Positions 20,141 through 31,320 of a stretch of 31,322 nucleotides of DNA are shown one piece after another. The stretch comes from Xanthoparmelia taractica. Taxonomy: Eukaryota; Ascomycota; Lecanoromycetes; Lecanorales; Parmeliaceae. Each line of letters opens with the position of its first letter. Position 1 is the first letter of the stretch. The notes under the pieces were generated by a model. It had not been told where the DNA came from and searched no databases. It saw only the letters and a program-made list of their open reading frames with translations. The stretch spans positions 1 to 31,322 of the forward strand of contig JANQBS010000381.1 of assembly GCA_033085395.1 (NCBI GenBank), given 5' to 3'. A program made the position numbers and the translations under genes.

Positions 20141-23100
20141 TTAAATTAAGTCTTACTTTCTTATTACGCTCGTAAGACGTGCGAGCTAAAAGAATTCGTT
20201 TACGATATAATCGACGACTTCGAAAGACACTAATATATATTATTTTAGATATCTCTTAAATTATACGAACGTACTATTAAAAGATCTAAATTATACGAAA
20301 TTATTAAAGACTTATAAATAAGCGAGATTAAAGAAATTATAATAAGATAGCTCTTAAATTATACGGAGTACCTCCTTTTAATTAAACATTAATATCTACT
20401 TAACACTCGATATCTATTTAACACTCGACTTCGCGACGCAATTGTAAGTTACGCGATTAATCTATCGATTAGTATACTCTAGACGTATTTCTGGCACGAT
20501 TTAGTCGTTTTATTATTAGTTAGTGTAATAATTAGAGTCGTGCATATGCGCTAATAAGAATTACTTATATAACTTACTTCTCAACTCTACGCACTAATAG
20601 AGCGTTCTTTAAAATTTATTCGATTATAAGTATATCTTATTTAAACAACTATTGCTAATATTATAATTTAGAGCACTTACTATAAACTTAGTTGAGTTTA
20701 TTCTTATCGTATTAATTTTAGTCTCGGCCCGAGCGGGTTTCGTATAAAAAAGTAATTCTATTTAAAAGTTCGAAGAAAACTATTACTTTCTTATAAAATC
20801 GAACGATATCTTAATATTATATAATATTATCTACTTAATAATCTATTTATAGTCTCTATAAAATATCTCGAGATATAAAGTAGAGCGCGAAAGGTCTTTA
20901 GGCGAGAATAGATCTCGTAATTTATCTCACGCTACTTCTTAACTTAAAACGTTATCTTAAGAATACTTTAAATCGACGAGTGTCTATATTATTTAGAAAT
21001 ACTTCTCGCGCGCTCGAGAATCTTATCTTCGTCTAAAATATAGTTATTTAAAAATAGCTAATTTAGTGAACTAATACAAATTCTAAAGAGTTTTTAATTA
21101 TTTTAAATAAGTTTCATAAATAGCGCGATCTCGAGGTAAAAGTTATTTAATTATACGACTCTCTACTTAAAGAGAATTCGAATTATAAGCTAAAATATAA
21201 AAAAGAACGAAGAAAAAAGAAGAAGACTAGAACTATACTCGATTAACTTTAAGTAATCTATAATTATCTATAATAATAAGTGTAGAATCTTTAATATTAA
21301 CTTCGAAGATCTCGTAAGAAATTTATTAATTCGATATAGATTTAAATCTAAGCTAGACGCTTCGAAAAGTTCTCTTATCTTTTAATACTAATCGACGATA
21401 AAGAATCTTAATAAAATAACTAAATTAATTAAATATCTAGTAAGCTAAAGATTAATTAAGATTATTTCGATAATAAGATAATTAAGATCGCTTACGTTAA
21501 GTTACGCACTAATAAAAAAGTAGCTAAAGTTATCTATACTCGATCTTATTATTTAAGCTTCGATCTCTATTAAACTATCGATAAGATTTTAAATAATCTA
21601 TAGAAATTATTCGAGAACTCGAATTATAAAGCAAATAGAGCTCGCGAGTATAAGATCTTAAAGTAAAAAGATCTTTTATTTAACGACTTCTATTAAGACT
21701 TTAAACGTCTCGTTATAAAATTAAATATATTAAATAAAGCATAACTTCGGGATATAAATAAGAAGCTCGCCCCTCGTCTTCGTATAGTCTAGACTAACTT
21801 CTCTATCGAGTTTATCACGATATTCGCTCTAAAAATATTCTTAACTCGAATAAATAATAAGCATCGTGCTATATATTAGAAAAAGGTAATTAAGAAAATT
21901 AAGAACGTAATAAATAAGATACGAGTTTCTAAGCGTATAACGTTTATATTTAGTTCTACAAATATTCTCTTTTCTTAAACGAATCTAATTTCTTAATATT
22001 TCTTTCTCGCTATAAAGTAATAATAGCGAAAAACTATTAAAAATTAAAAGAAAGATATCTACTATATTTATTATAAGAAGAGATACTTATTATTCGCTTA
22101 TTTAAAACGTTAATTCTCTTATCGAATTAACGAGATAGAAAGTTAAAATAAAGAGGATTTTATGAAATCGAAGTCTAAATAATTCGATTTGAAAAACTCG
22201 TAATCTTATTTATAGTTACGAATTGAAATAAGATTCTATTTTTATATAATCTAGAGAAGACTCGACATGAGTTATTCGTCTTAAAATCGTTTTTAGCTCG
22301 AAAAAGCCTAACTTCTTAAGAGAAGATTTATTACGTTTAAATTCTTATTAATATAGAGATTATCGAATACGCGTTTATTAATAAACGTTTAATTTACGAG
22401 ATTTATTAGCTATTAAATATATAACTTATTTCTCTTATAAAGTCTAGACTAATTTGAGACTACGACGAACAACTTAGCAAGAAACTTATTACTTACGTTA
22501 TATATTTAAATCTTATTCTTTCGGGGCATAAGAAACTTATAATCTTAATATTTATAGCGAATTTAAAATAATATATAATTATTCTAGATAAATTATAAAT
22601 AAATCGCTTTAGCGTGCTTCTAGATATAAGTAACGACTTTATTCTCTTTCGAGATTATTTATTATAAATCTCTTTTATTTTTATTATTTATTTCTCTATT
22701 AAATTAATATTCTTAATCGAGACTTTTAAATTAATTTAATCTCAATCGAAGATCTTTATTCGCTTATAATTTATATTTAAGAATTATTTATTCTCTATTT
22801 ATAGTATCGCTATTACTCTCTTTGCGATATTAGTTAAATAGACGAAGTATTCTAAAACTTAATTATTCGCGATATTAATAAAAGATATCGATCGAGATCT
22901 AATATATAACGCTAAGTCTAGAGCGAAAGAAATTAGTTTTTCTTTAGTGAAGACTACTACTTAGAATCTAAATAACGTTAGAAAGTAATTCTCCTCTAAA
23001 TATTAGAAGTTTTTAGACGTCTTCGATCGTTTTAAAGTCGATTAACTCTCTTCGCATCGCTCTTATAATTATAAACTCGAGTTTATTTATAACTTTAAGT

Positions 23101-23149
23101 TGTCTTAGAATCGCGTTTATTATATATCTCTCTATAAGCTTTAAAAGAT

Positions 23150-23585
23150 TAAAGAATATCTAATAAATAACTTATTTAAGAACTTTATCACTTCTAGTAA
23201 GACTTCTTATTTATTATTAATTCTATTTATTTTAAAAATTAATAATAATCTTCGTTTCTATATAAACTATCGAAAATTAAATATTATAACGAAATATAAT
23301 TAATACTTATTTTCTCTAATAGAGAAAGTTATTAATAAAATTAAGAAATATTAATATCTTACTTATCTAAATATTATCGTCGTATTTAATAAGCTACGAA
23401 TAAATCCCGATAGTAAGAATTATACGATCTTTATTATAGTTCTCGAAGTCTATAAGTATCGAGTACTACTCTTCGAACTAACGAATAAATCGAGCACTTT
23501 TCAATAATACATTAATAATATTCTATTCGATTTTCTAAACGACTTCTATTAAGTCTATTTAAACGATATTCTTATTTATAATTAA
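23150..23585 (+). pseudogene. Reverse transcriptase remnant of element A
   Basis: Read in one frame, the sequence follows the Gypsy RT pattern. An EYL...N...F segment and an SS motif lead to LRFYINYRKLN (23250-23282, normally DYRKLN). Next come LFELTNKSSTFQ (normally FGLTNAP-TFQ) and the catalytic box as YLNDILIY (23556-23579, normally YxDDILIY), where the first catalytic Asp is Asn through G-to-A. Several in-frame stops (TAA/TAG) interrupt it. It is non-functional. Confidence 0.85.
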
Positions 23586-24629
23586 AAGAAGATAAAATAT
23601 CAAAAGCACGTTAAATAAGTTCTTTAACGTCTGCGAGAGACTAATCTATAGATTAATATTAAGAAATACGAATTTAATGTAAAAGAGATCGTATTTCTAA
23701 GAATTATTATATTAGAAATTAATCTACGAATAAACTCTTATAAGATCGAGACTATATTTAATTAAAGTATCTCTATAAATCTAAAAAAGATTTAAGACTT
23801 TATCGAGTTCGTTAACTTCTATCGATACTTTATTTATAAGTTCTTTAAGTTAATTAGATCTCTAATTAATCTTATAAAAAAGAATACTTTCTTCGTCTAA
23901 AATAAGATTTATATTAAATCGTTCGAAGATCTAAAAAAGCGTGTAATTATTATCTCGATTCTACGTTACTTTAATCTTAAACGTTAGATTATTCTTAAGA
24001 TCGATTCTTCTAATTACGTGCTAGAAGAAATCTTATCTTAATATAATAACGATAAAATTCTTCACTCGATAGTATTCTATAGTAAGAGTATAATTCTAAT
24101 AGAATATAATTATTATATCTATAATAAAGAGTTGCTAGCAATTATTCGATACTTTAAATATTAATAATTAGAATTAGAATATATCGAGCTATCTATTTAA
24201 GTATTTACTAATTATTAGATCTTAAAAATCTTTATAAAAAATAAAAAGCTCACACGTCGTTAAGCTCGCTATCTAAATATTCTATCTAAATTTAATTTTT
24301 AAATTATCTTTCGTACAAGAATAGTTAATAGTAAAGTCGATATTCTAATAAGAATATTATTATCTATCTCGACGAACGAAGCTAATAAAAGAAGTTAATA
24401 TTAATATTAAACGATTCTTATCTCGAATCGCGTTTAAATTCGAGTTATAAAAGTCGAAGAAGATTTATTTAAACGAATTTATAAGATTAATTAAGCGAAT
24501 TTTATATATAACGAATTTCGTAACGCGATGAGTTATAATTAGATTAAACTTTATAATTACACGCTAAGTAAATATCGTATTATTAGTAAAGCACTCTTTA
24601 AGAACGAACTACTATAAATCTTAATCGAG

Positions 24630-25400
24630 TTTTATACGAAGCTATTAAGAGAGATTCACGATTAATCTTCTAGCGATTACTTAGAAATACGAAGAACGAT
24701 TAACTTGCTTCTACGTTATTACTATTAGTCTAACTACGTCAAAACGATTAAATAATATATTCGTAACTATTATTACTATTAACGTAGTAAAGCCTCACGA
24801 GATAAAATAAATAAATTATTAATATTACTCTTAATTCCTCAAGGTCGCTAATAAGATATTTCTATAAATTTTATTATTAATCTATTACTATTAGACGGTT
24901 TTAACGCTATCTATATTCTTATATATCGTCTTATAAAGAAACGTTACTACGTATCGTATTATTAAAAAGATAACGATTATTTATTAGAGAAACTTATTTA
25001 AATTCTTATATAAAATCTCTTTCGATTATACGAATTATTATAATCTCTCACATTAGATAGAGATATATAATTTATATCTACGCTCTAGAAAAGTCTCTAT
25101 AAGCGACTACGCATTAAAGTTAACTTATTTACTATATATTATTCCGAGACGAATAATTAAATTAAGAGGGCTAATTAGAATATAAAGCGAGATCTTTATA
25201 TTTATTATAACTACTTGCAAGACGATTAAATTAAATAAATTCTTATAATCGAATTTAGTAATAATAATAATATCTTATTCGCTATATCTCTTACTTTCTT
25301 CTACTTTAATCGAGATTTTTATTTTCGTATATCTTTCGATCGAGATTATATTTTCTATAAAATTACACGCGAGCGTCTATAAGTCTTAAAGACGAAGAAT
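24630..25400 (+). pseudogene. Integrase remnant of element A
   Basis: The frame gives LLREIHD, then YIRNYYYY-stop-RSKASRDK, where the zinc-binding Cys codons of the HHCC finger have become Tyr (TGY to TAY). This is followed by LLLLDGFNAIYILIYRLIKK in place of a core aspartate box (D-G-F-N-A-I). A second core segment near 25090-25300 ends in NNNILFAISLTFFYFN. Multiple stops are present. The order after RT supports Gypsy rather than Copia. Confidence 0.8.
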
Positions 25401-25750
25401 ATTACGATTAAGATAAAGAAGATTCTAAAATTTAAACGATTATAATTAGAGAGAATACGTAGAGTTATGAAGAAATAGACGAATAAACATTATAAGAAGA
25501 TTACTTACGATGTAAATAACTAAATTTAATTATTGTTTAAAAATATTAGAATTAAACGTCTCTATAAGAACCTCGAAGATAAATAACTTAATTATATAAA
25601 GTTCTTAAGAGAGTCGATATCTTATATCGTTTAGAACTTTCTTATAATATAAGAATTTATCTTATTTTTAATCTCAAGATACTTAAATCTACGACTATAA
25701 ACTCTCTATTAGAATAGAAGTACGATTCTCTTAGATCTATAATAGTTAAC

Positions 25751-25890
25751 GAGAAAGAGTTATAAGACGTAAACGATATATTAAACTTTAGGCGTTATTA
25801 TAAGCGACTTTAATATAAAGTTAAATAAATTAATCTAAATAGAGATAATAACTAGTACTATACGAATTAAGATAAGTTCGAAGACTATAA
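25751..25890 (+). pseudogene. Chromodomain remnant at the end of element A pol
   Basis: The frame from 25751 reads EKEL-stop-DVNDILNFRRYYKRL, then YKVK-stop-INLNRDNN-stop-YYTN. This matches the chromodomain pattern (E-x-I-L-x-x-R...Y-x-V-K-W-x-G...W-Y) with the Trp codons replaced by stops. Element B carries the same segment, inverted, at about 27111-27255. Chromodomain integrases direct insertion to heterochromatin. Confidence 0.75.
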
Positions 25891-26155
25891 GAAAGTAATA
25901 AATAAATTCTATAGACGATATCTTAATAAGTCGCGCTAGGCTTAATAGAGAATTAGATTACGATTAACTTTTACTTATTATTTGAGATCTATTCGCCGAT
26001 ATAGCGATACACTTAGCCCGACTCGATTAAGTCTCGAGTATCTTATATCTTATTCTATATTAGTATACGTTTCTTTTAGATATTCTAAATTATTTCTATA
26101 TACGAATACTATTCTTCTATAGCGCTAAGATATCGCTATTTGAGAGAGGAGATAA

Positions 26156-26363
26156 TGTTACGAGTGTAACGATTACATAGATCTGCAATATCAAGTCGAC
26201 TTACCTTTTCAATTGAAACTATGACTTTTCTTCTCAATTGAGACTAGTCCCTATAGACCTTAACGTTTCTTATAGATATTTCTTTCCAGCTAGATAGTTT
26301 CTTCTTAGACTTAATTTATTCGTTATATATTATTATTAACTTAATCTAATTATAGTTCTAACA
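26156..26363 (+). repeat. 3' LTR of element A
   Basis: 208 bp, TGTTACG...CTAACA, directly after a purine-rich tract. It is equal in length to the 5' LTR, with transition-only differences. Confidence 0.9.
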
Positions 26364-27750
26364 ATACTCGTAATATTACCCCCCCTCTTAAATAGCGATA
26401 TTTTAGCGCTATAGACGAATAATATTCGTATATAGAAACGATTTAGAACGTCTAGAAGAAACTTATATTAATGTGAAAGATATAAATCGTTTCGATTCGT
26501 CGGAAGCTTAATCGAGCGAGGCTTCTTCGTTAAATTGTCACGGAATATCTAGTGTATTAGCGAGATCTCGTCGTCTTAACGGGGTCCGACGCTCTTTTGG
26601 TCTAGTAGAATACAACTAACACGTGTTTCGTGACAAATGATAGTAACGCCGATTCGGGTCCAAGGGGGACTGGTTCGAATCCGGGTCGAGCCGGTCAGCC
26701 AAGACAGGTCACTCATTGCGCACTCGGGTTTGGTAGTAGCTCATAACTACTGTGCCTTCCCTAGCTGCGTGCCAGGCCATTAAGTGGCTTACGGGCTGTG
26801 TACACCCCGGGGGGCTTCTAGGTAGACACATACGTGGGGCCAGCGCATGGGGGCATGCGCCATTTTCAAAAGTGTGCAATTGTCACGGAATATCTAGTGT
26901 GTTAGTGAGATCTCGTCGTCTTGACGGGGTCCGACGCTCTTTTGATCTAGTAGAATACAACTAACACGTGTTTCGTGACATAAATCTATCGTAGTGCTAG
27001 CGAATAGATTCAAATAATAAATAAAAATCAATCGTAGTCTAATTTTATATCGGGCCTAGCGCGATTTATTAGAATATCGTCTATAAAACTTATTTATTAC
27101 TTTCTTAGAGTCTTCGAACTTATTTTAATTCGTATAGTATTAATTATTATCTCTATTTAGATCGATTTATTTAACTTTATATTAAAGTTACTTATAATAA
27201 CGTCTAAAGTCTAGTATATCGTTTACGTTTTATAACTCTTTCTCGTTAACTATTATAAATCTAAGAGAATCGTGTTTCTATCTTAATAGAGAGTCTATAG
27301 TCGTAGATCTAAGCATCTTGAGACTAGAAACTAGGTAAATTCTTATATTATAAGAAAGTTCTAAACGATATAAGATATCGACTCGCTTTAAGACTTTATA
27401 TAAATCGAGTTATTTATTTTTAAGATTCTTATAGAGGCGTTCGATTCTAATATTTTTAAACGATAGTTAGATAAGTTAATCGCTTATATTGTAAGTAATC
27501 TTCTTACGATATTTGTTTATTTATATTTTTATAACCCTACGTATCTTTCTTAATTATAATCGTTTAAACTTTAGAATCTCCTTTATCTTAGTCGTGATAT
27601 CTTCTATCTTTAAGATCTATAGACGTTTACGTATAATCTTATAGAAAGTATAATCTCAATCGAAGAATATACGAGAATAAAAATCTCGATTAAAGTAAAA
27701 GAAAGTAAGAGATATAGCGAATAAGATATTATTATTATTACTAAATTCGA
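26364..27750 (-). mobile_element. Gypsy element B, 3' internal part (minus strand), interrupted by a TRIM
   Basis: 26364-26368 is the duplicated target and 26369-26375 the start of B's 3' LTR. From 26376 onward the reverse complement matches the 3' part of element A: the purine tract and tatagcgctaa-atatcgctatt block just after the LTR start, the chromodomain segment at 27111-27255, and the integrase segment (NNNILFAISL...) at about 27640-27748. The match with A ends near 27750 at tcgaatttag, beyond which the sequences differ. The TRIM at 26536-26980 interrupts it. The region is non-coding now. Confidence 0.8.
26536..26980. mobile_element. TRIM/SMART-like miniature LTR retrotransposon, 445 bp
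   Basis: Two 100-bp direct repeats (26536-26635 and 26881-26980) start TGTCACGG and end CGTGACA, so each LTR has TG...CA ends and short inverted termini. They differ at only four sites, all transitions. The element is bounded by a perfect 5-bp duplication taaat (26531-26535 and 26981-26985). The 245-bp interior is G+C-rich, has no meaningful ORF, and contains a perfect pol III B-box-like ggttcgaatcc at 26672-26682 plus hairpins at 26733-26750 and 26843-26860. It stands out as un-RIPed inside a RIP-ravaged element, so it is younger or too short to be recognised by RIP. A clear tRNA primer-binding site was not identified, so mobilisation in trans is assumed. Confidence 0.85.
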
Positions 27751-28870
27751 CTTTAAAAATATCTTCGAGAAACTAATTAAATCTATTAACTTATAGAGAG
27801 ATAAAGTCGAAGATCTTAGACGAAAAGCTTTAGTCGCTATAAGAGATACGATTTAAGTAGATATAAATATATCGACTCGATTAAAGATATGTCTTAAAGA
27901 GAAGCGCGCTTAAGTCTCTTAGAATCGTCGAAATCTACTCGCGTAAATAACGACTCTAATTAATTAATCTAACGAGACGTAAGACTTACGATAAGAGTCG
28001 AGTATTAATATCGTGCGAAAGAATATCGCGTTTGTGAGAACAACGCTTAACGTAGCGAATAAGAATTATAATATTAATATGAACGTCTAATTAGAGAAGA
28101 AAAACTTACTTTTCGATAAAATTTTAAAATTAAGAAATACTCTAAAGAGCAAGATAAAGAATAATTAAAAGATTATTAATAAGTACAATATCTCGATTTA
28201 AGTTATTATTAAGTCTATTTATAAAGAGACGATTCGTATAATTAATATATAGATAAAAGATATAACTACTTAGATATAGACGTTAAATAACTTTATAATA
28301 CGAGCTCGATCTTAAAACGAACGCTATTATAGTAGATATATCACCTCGCTATAAGACTTAACTTCTATTATCTATTAATTCTATTTAAGCATCGATAACT
28401 ATTTCGTCTCGATATTTAATCGAGTTCGCGAGATTGAAATTAACGTAATTATCTAGAGTACCGCCCTATTGATCTTATTATTCTCTCTTACCTTCACAAT
28501 TCAATAGTCTCTCGTTAATCTTCGAATTAATATTATATCTATATCTCTAAAGAAATATATTCTTATCGATAAAACGCCTCGAAAGATATAATATTAGTAT
28601 CTAATCACTCTTTCACGCATCGAGTTTCACGATAAAATCCTCGATAAGCCAATCTCTTTCTCACCTCTTTATATTAATAACACTTAATTTTCTAGCAAAT
28701 CTTCAAGCAAATTTATCGTCTATATCGACGTATTAGTTATTAATAACATTTCGCCCTTATTTCCTTTCAAAGATTCTAACTCTATAAGATTACGCGAAAT
28801 TAGCTTAAACGTTAACGTCTCTCTCAAGCGCGATTCTTATGACCTCGCTACGACAATTACTATTAAATCG
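27751..28870. repeat. RIP-degraded repeat of unknown family
   Basis: AT-rich and stop-filled on both strands. It follows element B but does not match the corresponding part of element A by eye. The reverse-strand frame has no readable domain that I can name. It could be another part of B joined by deletion, or a different element. No 5' LTR of B was found here. Confidence 0.55.
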
Positions 28871-29199
28871 AATACGAAAGTAATAAATATAAGTCCTCCG
28901 CCCCTAAAGAGATAGGCGACGAAGAGTAAGCTATCGTAGAAGTTTGAAGGTAGAAGAATAGATATGATGAAGCTAGAGAAGAGAGAGAATATAGGCGCGG
29001 GGAGGAGGTTGAGGAGTAGTTTTACTGGGTAGACATATAAAGGTTAGCTGGATTGTGGAGTGGAATGCTTGTTTGGTCTCGATAGCGTGATGTGTCTGCT
29101 GACCGGTGTCATGGATTCACGCTGTGGAAGGCGTAGCTTTTTATATTGTTACTAGGGCATAATTGCTGTCGTTAATGCATACTGTTTCTATCGCCTTGC
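28871..29199. other. Mixed-composition repeat margin without a gene
   Basis: Base composition becomes more balanced (purine-rich at about 28960-29030). No coding frame, RNA gene or terminal repeat was recognised. Confidence 0.4.
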
Positions 29200-29455
29200 T
29201 GTTAGGATATATCTGATATCCTAAGTACCTCCCTCACTTGCGGTTTACTATCATGGACTGATTTCCTTAATTGACCCTATACTCCTATCGTTATGCACTA
29301 AGATTTTACTATATACAAGCGTCAAGTCCTCTGCAACTCGAAGAAAAGCCTCTTGTTGTCTCTTTCTCCTATCGCCTCGCTTTTTCGCTTCCCCTTCGGC
29401 CTGTCTCTATTACTACTATTGCTATCGCTATTCTTCTTTCCCCGTTTATCTAATA
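29200..29455. repeat. Possible degraded LTR (TGTTAG...CTAATA)
   Basis: The segment starts TGTTAGGATAT and includes a 9-bp perfect hairpin (ttaggatat-5-atatcctaa, 29202-29224). It runs through a pyrimidine-rich stretch and ends ctaata, which a single C-to-T would derive from CTAACA, the inverse of the start. Fungal Copia LTRs often look like this. No partner LTR or target duplication was found, so this is tentative. Confidence 0.35.
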
Positions 29456-30357
29456 GCGGCTTCTCTAGAGTCGAAGGAAAAGATAAGATCTTTCTCGTAA
29501 CTTTCTTAATCGTCTACTTCGATAGATAGAAATTAATGTAATTATTGAAATTCTTATCATTAATCGACTGTGATAGTATATAGATTGAGTAGAATTAGAA
29601 CGATTCTTCTTTAGCTAACTGAACATAGTTTATAGCTAGCTTTTGAAAGTTTACGAAGCTATTTGAATCCCTATATATGAGATCGAGATTGAGTGGGATT
29701 TCTCTGTCGTGCTTATAGCGTCTATTCGCTTCTTCGAGCTACTTCTCTATTGTAAAATAATCTAATTCGTTCGTGTCTTTTTCTTAACTGAGTTGCTTTA
29801 GCTTATTTATCTCGTTTTAACGTTTCTATCTAACGATCTCTTCGAACTCTTCTTCGAGCTATACTTGTTAAATATTATTATTATTTACTTTTATATTTAC
29901 GGGACTTGACTCGCTATTTGCGAATAATTGATATCGCATATCGAAGAAGTCGATGCTACTCTTCTTGGTGCTGACCAGGTACGTGCTGTCACAGTAAGAC
30001 TGGGATATATCGATAATGATTTTATTGTTCTTCTATCTAGAGTGTTGGCAGCTAGATATGTGGGTTGCCAAGCCCTCAAACGAGCTATGACTAAGCGTAC
30101 CACAGTCATGCTGGTGTGTACCGTGACAACATGCCTACAAAAACAACAAAAATGCCATGTCCTCATGGCTGAGATATCCTAAGAACCAGGGCCATTGCTT
30201 AGTGTAGACCTTAGGTGCTCTCCGTGGGATGTTGGCTGAAAGAATTGAATATAACTGCACTAGCTGCTGTAGTGATTGAGGCCTTGATCCACGACTTCGG
30301 ATGGTTTCAAATTATTCAAATGATCATCGTCTGATCTCTTGCTAGGCCCGGATCTAG
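29456..30357. other. Degraded, moderately AT-rich sequence without a supported gene
   Basis: 29456-29900 is RIP-like. 29960-30357 is closer to genic composition, but its short open frames on both strands show no domain. A TGTCAC...GTGACA-bounded 142-bp block (29987-30128) lacks a target duplication. This is probably remains of one or more retroelements adjoining the Gag remnant. Confidence 0.4.
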
Positions 30358-31320
30358 CTAGCTTGACGGACCATGATCTTGATCGCTTGGTCCTTCTTCT
30401 TCATAGACCCTATAGCCGTCCGGATCGATATCAACTAGGTATGCATGTGACTTCCCATTATTGACTGGAATCCGTTGCGGCGGCGGGTAGAGATAGCGAT
30501 GCTTGACTTGCTGATTTCTCTGCGTATTTGTATGGCGGTCTGATGTAGAACTAGGGAGAGCAGGCCGCTGGCGCATGGCAAGCTCCGTCCAGATTGCTGT
30601 TTTCGAGTCCACTTGATCAAAGAACTGACTCAGCGTGGTTGTAGGCCTCGGTTCAGGGATATCGCGACGAAGATTGACGGCTAGCTGATTTCAAATAAGC
30701 GTGAGTTGATGAACTATTGATCCTAGCTCAGCTGACTTGGCCAGATATAATATCTGTTGAATGAAGGCCCGAGGAGAGGTATGCTTGACGTCGCTTAGTG
30801 AGTACGTTTGGCTAACTAATTGCGATAGCGCCACTGCTGTTCTCGTCTTGAATCTGTTGATTAACGTAATATATCAACGGTCTAGATCTGAATCCCGTAG
30901 CAGATCTCGTTCCAACTCAGTCAACTTAGCTGAGTACTACATCAATGCTGAGCCACGAAAGCATACGGTAATGACTCGTTTGACGTCATTTGAGCGTGTA
31001 GCGGCTAGGTCTTTTAGTCTATTTACGAAGATGTAGACGTCTCGATAGAACACGTGTTTGCCAGTATTGACAATCGGATCATTTTCCTGCTCTTGCTGGT
31101 GCTCTGGATCAAAGTATCTTACTTCTTCTGCGCGTATCTCCGGCTTCGTAGTAGTGACGATAGGCTGGACGGGAGGAGAGCTGGAAGGCTGCTGCGGAGT
31201 GGATTGCTGACTTGAATGTTGGATAGCTGGGATCGGATTTGATTGCTGGCGAGCCTGATCAAATCGTTCAAAGTAGGCTTTCAATTTTGCGTCCATCATG
31301 GCTGACATCATGGTCATCAA
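30358..31320 (-). pseudogene. Retrotransposon Gag-like remnant with three Trp-to-stop changes, at window edge
   Basis: One minus-strand frame of about 320 codons runs from the edge (MMTMMSAMMDAKLKAYFERF...) to a stop at 30358-30360. It resembles the Gag-like proteins of fungal LTR retrotransposons: a Gln/Pro-rich N-terminus, then YFDPEHQQEQENDP, VNTGKHVFYRDVYIFVNRLK, VCFRGSAL, and later FIQQILYLAKSAELG. It is broken by TAG at 30937-30939, TGA at 30874-30876 and TGA at 30691-30693. Each sits where the family has Trp, so G-to-A RIP of TGG explains all three. The rest of the frame is well preserved, so RIP here was much milder than in elements A and B. The true start may lie outside the window. 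Confidence 0.7.

Larger units (their letters stand above)
19933..26363 (+). mobile_element. Complete but RIP-destroyed Gypsy chromovirus (element A), 6431 bp
   Basis: Two 208-bp LTRs (19933-20140 and 26156-26363) begin TGTTACGAG and end GTTCTAACA (CTAATA in the 5' copy), with a purine-rich tract (gagagaggagataa) just before the 3' LTR. The flanking 5-bp duplication is acact (19928-19932) and atact (26364-26368). Decayed domains are readable on the plus strand: RT block LRFYINYRKLN at 23250-23282 and YLNDILIY at 23556-23579; RNase H-like sequence near 23930-24050; integrase from about 24640 to 25400; a chromodomain near 25751-25890. The order RT-RNaseH-integrase-chromodomain defines a Gypsy chromovirus. 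The frames are riddled with stops, and zinc-finger Cys codons have become Tyr, so the element is dead. The gag region (about 20.2-22.5 kb) is not clearly legible. Confidence 0.9.

Noticed and set aside
26640..26700. Possible tRNA gene around ggttcgaatcc
   Set aside because: Only a T-arm-like segment is present; no D-arm, anticodon arm or pairing acceptor stem could be built.
26752..26964. 70-codon frame within the TRIM
   Set aside because: Spans interior and LTR, no similarity to any known protein pattern; such elements are non-coding.
29271..29453. 60-codon frame near the possible Copia-type LTR
   Set aside because: Falls within the putative LTR and has a pyrimidine-driven composition with no domain.
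29987..30128. TGTCAC...GTGACA block resembling a 142-bp solo LTR
   Set aside because: Flanking pentamers (cgtgc and acatg) do not match and the interior is not like the TRIM LTR.
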